Assembly: GCA_955652345.1 (NCBI GenBank) | Contig: CATPBV010000021.1 | Coordinates: forward strand, 1-9,325 | Length of the DNA: 9,325 nucleotides | Origin: an uncultured Solirubrobacteraceae bacterium | GTDB taxonomy: Bacteria > Actinomycetota > Thermoleophilia > Solirubrobacterales > Solirubrobacteraceae | Direction: 5' to 3' | Shown here: piece by piece, positions 6,796 to 9,325 of the stretch | How the letters are laid out: each line of letters opens with the position of its first letter | How positions within the stretch are numbered: position 1 is the first letter of the stretch | The notes under the pieces: generated by a model | Databases searched by the model: none | What the model saw: only the letters and a program-made list of their open reading frames with translations | What the model was told of the DNA's origin: nothing | Program-made: the position numbers and the translations under genes

Positions 6796-8535
6796 GTGGG
6801 CGTCGACGACTCCGCCTCGACCGCGCTCGCACAGGCTGGCGTTCGAGGACGCGACCGAAGCGCCTATGCGACTGCGGCGGCCGCGTTTGAGCGAGCCGGA
6901 CGACTCGCCGCCGACGACGAGCGCCGAGCGCGGCTGCTCTGGGAGGCTGCGGAGTCAGCATGGCTTGCAGGTAAGGCGGAGCGCGCCGTCGCCCTGCTCG
7001 ACGAGTCACGCGCCCTGACCCGTGACCCCGTGCGGGTGGTCGAGGTCGATCGTCTCGCCGGACACATCGCGACGCGCCGCGGCCCCGTGATGCGAGGTCA
7101 CGCGATCCTCACCGCCGCCGCGGAGCAGGCCGATCCGGAGCTCGCCGTCGTCATGCTCGCCGACGCCGCGAGCGCCTGCTTCGTCGCGGGCGACCCGCGC
7201 GCGATGGCTCGCACCGCCGAGCGAGCGCGCGAGCTCCTGCCGGAGAACGCGTCGAACGTCGCCAGGTTCCTGGCGGCGATGGCGACCGGAATGGCCTACA
7301 TCCTCGGCGGCGACGCGGAGGCGGGGGCGCAGGCGATCCACCAGGCCGTGCTGCTCGCCGAGAGCTCGAGCGAACTGCGCGAGGATCTGCTGATTCTGCC
7401 GTGGCTGGTCCTGGCTCCGGTGTTCCTGCGGGAGACGCTCACCGGACGCTCCCTGATCGAGCAGGCGCTCGAGGCGGCTCGTGCGCGGGCTGCCGTCGGC
7501 GCGCTGCCGCTGCTGCTCGATCTGGTGGCGCGCGACCAGGCGACGACCGACCGCTGGGCGATGGCGGAGGCCACGTACACGGAGGCGATCCAACTGGCCC
7601 GCGAGAGCGACCAGCGAGCGGCGCTGTCGTTCGGGCTGGCGGGCCTCGCCTGGCTGCTGGCGCGACGCGGGCAGGAGTCGGAATGCCGCGCGCTCGCGAC
7701 CGAAGCTCTCGCGCTGTGCGCCGAGCTCGGGATCGCGTACTACGAGACCTGGGCGATCGCGGCGCTCGGCGAGCTCGAGCTCGGGCTCGGGCACCCGGAG
7801 CGGGCAGCCGAGCACTTCGAGCACGAGCAGCGGCTGCTGGAGCGGCTCGGCATCACCGATGTCGACACCTCTCCGGCGCCGGAGCTAGTCGAGGCGTATG
7901 TCAGGCTCGGGAGGATCGAAGACGCGCACCGGGCCGCCGCGGCCCTGCATGCGGCCGCGAGCGCCAAGGGGCAGCCGTGGTCGCTCGCGCGCTCGGAGCG
8001 ATGCCGGGCGATGCTCGCTGACGACGCCGACGTCGCGACATGCTTCGAGCGGGCGCTGGCGATTCACGAGCAGACACCCGACGAGTTCGAGGTTGCGCGC
8101 ACGCGCCTGGCGTACGGTGAGCGGCTGCGCCGTGCGCGCCACCGGGTGCGCGCTCGCGAGCAGCTTCGCGCAGCGCTCGAGGCTTTCGAGCGTCTCGATG
8201 CCCGTCCGTGGGCCGAGCGCGCACGCGCCGAGCTCGCGGCATCGGGCGAGACGCTACGCCGCAGAGATCCAAGCACCAGCGATGAGCTGACGCCACAGGA
8301 GCTGCAGATCGCGCTCCAGCTTGCGGGAGGAAAGACCACGCGGGAGGCTGCGGCGGCGCTGTTCCTGAGCCCGAAGACGATCGAGTATCACCTCCGCCAC
8401 ATCTACCAGAAGCTCGAGATCAGCTCCCGCGAGGAGCTGGCGCGGGTGCTTGCGGAGCACTGGGAGGGCGCCCAGCAGGCGGACGCCGCCCACGCAGATC
8501 CAGGCTCCCTAGAATCGCCCGCAGCGCGGACGTAG
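6796..8535 (+). CDS. LAL-type regulator, C-terminal helical-repeat and LuxR DNA-binding part
   Basis: This is the back part of the same regulator, in the same frame as the 5749 gene. The nominal GTG start at 6796 has no ribosome site and sits in mid-domain, so independent translation is doubtful. Composite residues ~350-840 are a run of TPR-like helical pairs (for example AAAAFERAGRLA, AWLAGKAERAVALLDES, GHPERAAEHFEHEQRLLERLG), the usual inducer- or partner-sensing arm. Composite residues 847-906 are a LuxR/GerE helix-turn-helix: LTPQELQIALQLAGGKTTRE, then AAALFLSPKTIEYHLRHIYQ and KLEISSREEL. The full composite, 928 residues, has normal family length. After the HTH comes a 22-residue low-complexity tail whose TAG stop lies inside the tRNA-Gly gene (10 bp overlap). 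Likely target: its own divergent promoter and the methyltransferase operon. Confidence 0.85.
   Translation: MGVDDSASTALAQAGVRGRDRSAYATAAAAFERAGRLAADDERRARLLWEAAESAWLAGKAERAVALLDESRALTRDPVRVVEVDRLAGHIATRRGPVMRGHAILTAAAEQADPELAVVMLADAASACFVAGDPRAMARTAERARELLPENASNVARFLAAMATGMAYILGGDAEAGAQAIHQAVLLAESSSELREDLLILPWLVLAPVFLRETLTGRSLIEQALEAARARAAVGALPLLLDLVARDQATTDRWAMAEATYTEAIQLARESDQRAALSFGLAGLAWLLARRGQESECRALATEALALCAELGIAYYETWAIAALGELELGLGHPERAAEHFEHEQRLLERLGITDVDTSPAPELVEAYVRLGRIEDAHRAAAALHAAASAKGQPWSLARSERCRAMLADDADVATCFERALAIHEQTPDEFEVARTRLAYGERLRRARHRVRAREQLRAALEAFERLDARPWAERARAELAASGETLRRRDPSTSDELTPQELQIALQLAGGKTTREAAAALFLSPKTIEYHLRHIYQKLEISSREELARVLAEHWEGAQQADAAHADPGSLESPAART
8510..8515 (+). 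promoter_or_regulatory. Possible -10 box of tRNA-Gly inside the regulator's 3' end
   Basis: TAGAAT, identical to the box before the LAL gene, lies 10 bases before the first base of the mature tRNA, the usual place for a tRNA promoter with a short leader. A convincing -35 hexamer is not seen. It overlaps codons for the C-terminal tail of the regulator. Confidence 0.4.
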
Positions 8536-8598
8536 CTCAGTCGGTAGAGCGTCGGCTTCCCAAGCCGAAGGTCGCGGGTTCGAAGCCCGTCGTCCGCT
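8526..8598 (+). tRNA. tRNA-Gly(CCC)
   Basis: A complete 73-base cloverleaf. The acceptor stem GCGGACG (8526-8532) pairs with CGTCCGC (8591-8597) and the discriminator base is T8598. D stem GCTC/GAGC is at 8535-8538 and 8547-8550. The anticodon stem TCGGC/GCCGA (8552-8556, 8564-8568) encloses loop TTCCCAA with anticodon CCC at 8559-8561, which reads GGG glycine codons. T stem GCGGG/CCCGT, with one G-T wobble, encloses TTCGAAG. CCA is not encoded. The 5' end overlaps the last 10 bases of the LAL frame. Confidence 0.95.
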
Positions 8599-8646
8599 TG
8601 GGGGAAGTACCTGCAAAACGGGCCTTCAGCCCGGACCCTGATCGTG

Positions 8647-8686
8647 GATCTCGGAGGCGGGCAACTGTTGCGGGCAACGATCTCGG
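8647..8686. repeat. Nested short direct repeats
   Basis: GCGGGCAAC occurs at 8657-8665 and 8670-8678 (13-bp period), enclosed by GATCTCGG at 8647-8654 and 8679-8686 (32-bp period). The middle also reads GCAAC-t-GTTGC, a perfect dyad. No known function is recognised. Confidence 0.6.
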
Positions 8687-8807
8687 GCCCGACTGTCCCA
8701 GCGCCTGGCACGTGCGGAACAGGCGCTAGGGACTGGACCACGGGTCAGCGAGTCGGGTTCCCGTGCACCCTCCGCGGACATGAACGATTCCGTCGATTTG
8801 CAGGGAA

Positions 8808-9062
8808 ACGTCCCAAGACGTTCCAGGACATCTTTCAAGACGTCCCAAGACGCGGTAGAGACATCCTGGCCGGTCGTCGATGCTCCTGGCATGGAGATCG
8901 CGACCAGGATCGGGCTCACGCCGGCGGCCGAGTCGGCGTCGCTGCTCACGCGTGACGAGGTGATTGACTGCGCAAGAGGTCGCGGAGCTCCTGCGCCTGC
9001 CAGGTCTGGGACGTTTTCAGCACGTCTGTGCGTACAGTGTGATGCGGGCGTTGGGACGTTTT
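8808..9062. repeat. Four ACGTCCCA boxes, two forward then two inverted
   Basis: ACGTCCCAAGACG is present as exact direct copies at 8808-8820 and 8840-8852 (32 bp apart). The reverse complement core, as TGGGACGTTTT, is present as exact copies at 9007-9017 and 9052-9062 (45 bp apart). The first forward copy is preceded by AA, so AAACGTCCCA is shared between the two orientations. The arrangement, two copies facing two copies, resembles binding-site arrays such as recombinase arm sites, but no integrase gene is seen. Confidence 0.65.
8964..9003 (+). pseudogene. Possible excisionase/HTH_17 N-terminal fragment
   Basis: From a TTG at 8964 the frame gives TAQEVAELLRLP, very like the first helix of excisionase-type MerR/HTH_17 DNA-binding proteins, which typically start LTAQEVAELLRVP and continue with STVY and a second helix. 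Here the similarity stops at 9003, just before the third ACGTCCCA-type box, and the following residues do not fit the family. A GAGG sits only three bases before the TTG, too close for good initiation. It may be a truncated relic or a chance match of a dozen residues. Confidence 0.25.
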
Positions 9063-9325
9063 TTGAGGGCTTTAGGCGGGGGTCGTTGGCCGTTGCGAGG
9101 ATCTGTATCGAGCTGCGGTCGGCTTGGGGTAGGGCGTCGATGCGGATGCGCCGGCGATGCAGCGTGTGCGGCAGCAGTCAGACGGGGTCGAGCGCGGCGG
9201 TCACGTGCTCGGGACCTTGGAGGAGATCGGCGGGGCCACCAGGGCGAAGCGTTGCGTCTTTGAGATGGTCTTGGCGCGCGCGGAACTGGCATCTTGCAAG
9301 GACGCGAGATCCTGGCATCGGTTTC

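Larger units (their letters stand above)
8599..9325. other. Gene-poor segment downstream of tRNA-Gly
   Basis: About 730 bases without a convincing gene. Frames on both strands are open for 100 or more codons, but their translations are arginine/serine-rich or lack family features, as expected by chance at this GC content. Around 8780-8860 the GC content falls visibly below that of the neighbouring genes. The segment holds two sets of short repeats (8647-8686 and 8808-9062, listed separately) and a peptide fragment like the start of an excisionase helix-turn-helix (8964-9003). At the right edge the frame 9133-9325 (landmark LGTLEEIGGATRAKRCVFEM) is open and reads somewhat more protein-like than the rest; it could be the beginning of a gene outside the window, but I cannot support that. 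Position after a tRNA and the repeats suggest remains of an integrated element; this is inference. Confidence 0.5.

Noticed and set aside
7770..7800. GAGCTC/GGGCTC mini-repeat
   Set aside because: It encodes the helix LGELELGLGH of the regulator and is explained by its Leu/Glu codons.
7006..7824. Minus-strand frame of 272 codons
   Set aside because: It is the mirror of the regulator's helical-repeat region; its repetitive Arg/Gln/Leu content reflects the opposite strand.
8619..8633. Hairpin CGGGC-5-GCCCG as a tRNA terminator
   Set aside because: The stem has only 5 bp and no T run follows, so it is common by chance in such GC-rich DNA.
8626..8955. Overlapping 103- and 107-codon frames on opposite strands
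   Set aside because: Neither has a good ribosome site, recognisable motif or gene-like codon use; they cover repeat-bearing DNA of lower GC.
8891..9325. Frame open to the right edge with two CxxC pairs (CVQC, CSVC)
   Set aside because: An open run of 145 codons is unremarkable at this GC content; the rest is Arg/Ser-rich and the frame lacks a ribosome site.
1..9325. CRISPR array or insertion sequence ends
   Set aside because: No regularly spaced repeats of 20 bp or more, no transposase and no terminal inverted repeats were seen.

Overview
This is a GC-rich window with actinobacterial character. The genes use almost only G or C in third codon positions, starts include GTG and TTG, Shine-Dalgarno sites are strong AGGAGG boxes, and a TAGAAT -10 box sits six bases before an ATG, as in leaderless actinobacterial mRNAs. 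Protein style (LAL regulator, Rv2258c-type methyltransferase, CcmG/CcmH pair) suggests Thermoleophilia or a relative; that placement is inference.

Layout. (1) 1-1113, plus strand: 3' part of argS. (2) 1121-2142, minus strand, convergent with argS across 7 bp: a cytochrome c maturation pair, a TlpA/CcmG-like thioredoxin followed by a CcmH-like protein, overlapping by ATGA. (3) 2226-5626, minus strand, read right to left: a SAM-dependent methyltransferase, a 32-codon ORF with an excellent ribosome site, and a large alpha/beta hydrolase-glycosyltransferase fusion whose start overlaps the small ORF's stop by ATGA. (4) 5749-8535, plus strand, divergent from (3): a LAL-type (LuxR-family ATPase) regulator split by one in-frame TGA. 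(5) 8526-8598: tRNA-Gly(CCC), whose first bases supply the stop codon of the regulator frame. (6) 8599-9325: about 730 bp without a convincing gene, with several short repeats and a short excisionase-like peptide fragment.

The most coherent candidate system is region 3 plus 4: a probable transcriptional activator divergent from a methyltransferase / micro-ORF / hydrolase-glycosyltransferase operon, with a shared promoter carrying three CTTAC(C)G boxes. This looks like a small tailoring or specialised-metabolism locus of unknown product. Two of its genes carry single-site lesions. A TGA stands where the family normally has Trp in the regulator. An apparent one-base loss at the last codons of the glycosyltransferase removes its stop, so its frame runs antisense-free through ccmG and into ccmH. 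These are either sequence errors or signs that the locus is decaying; reads would decide. Everything here was read by eye, without searches.
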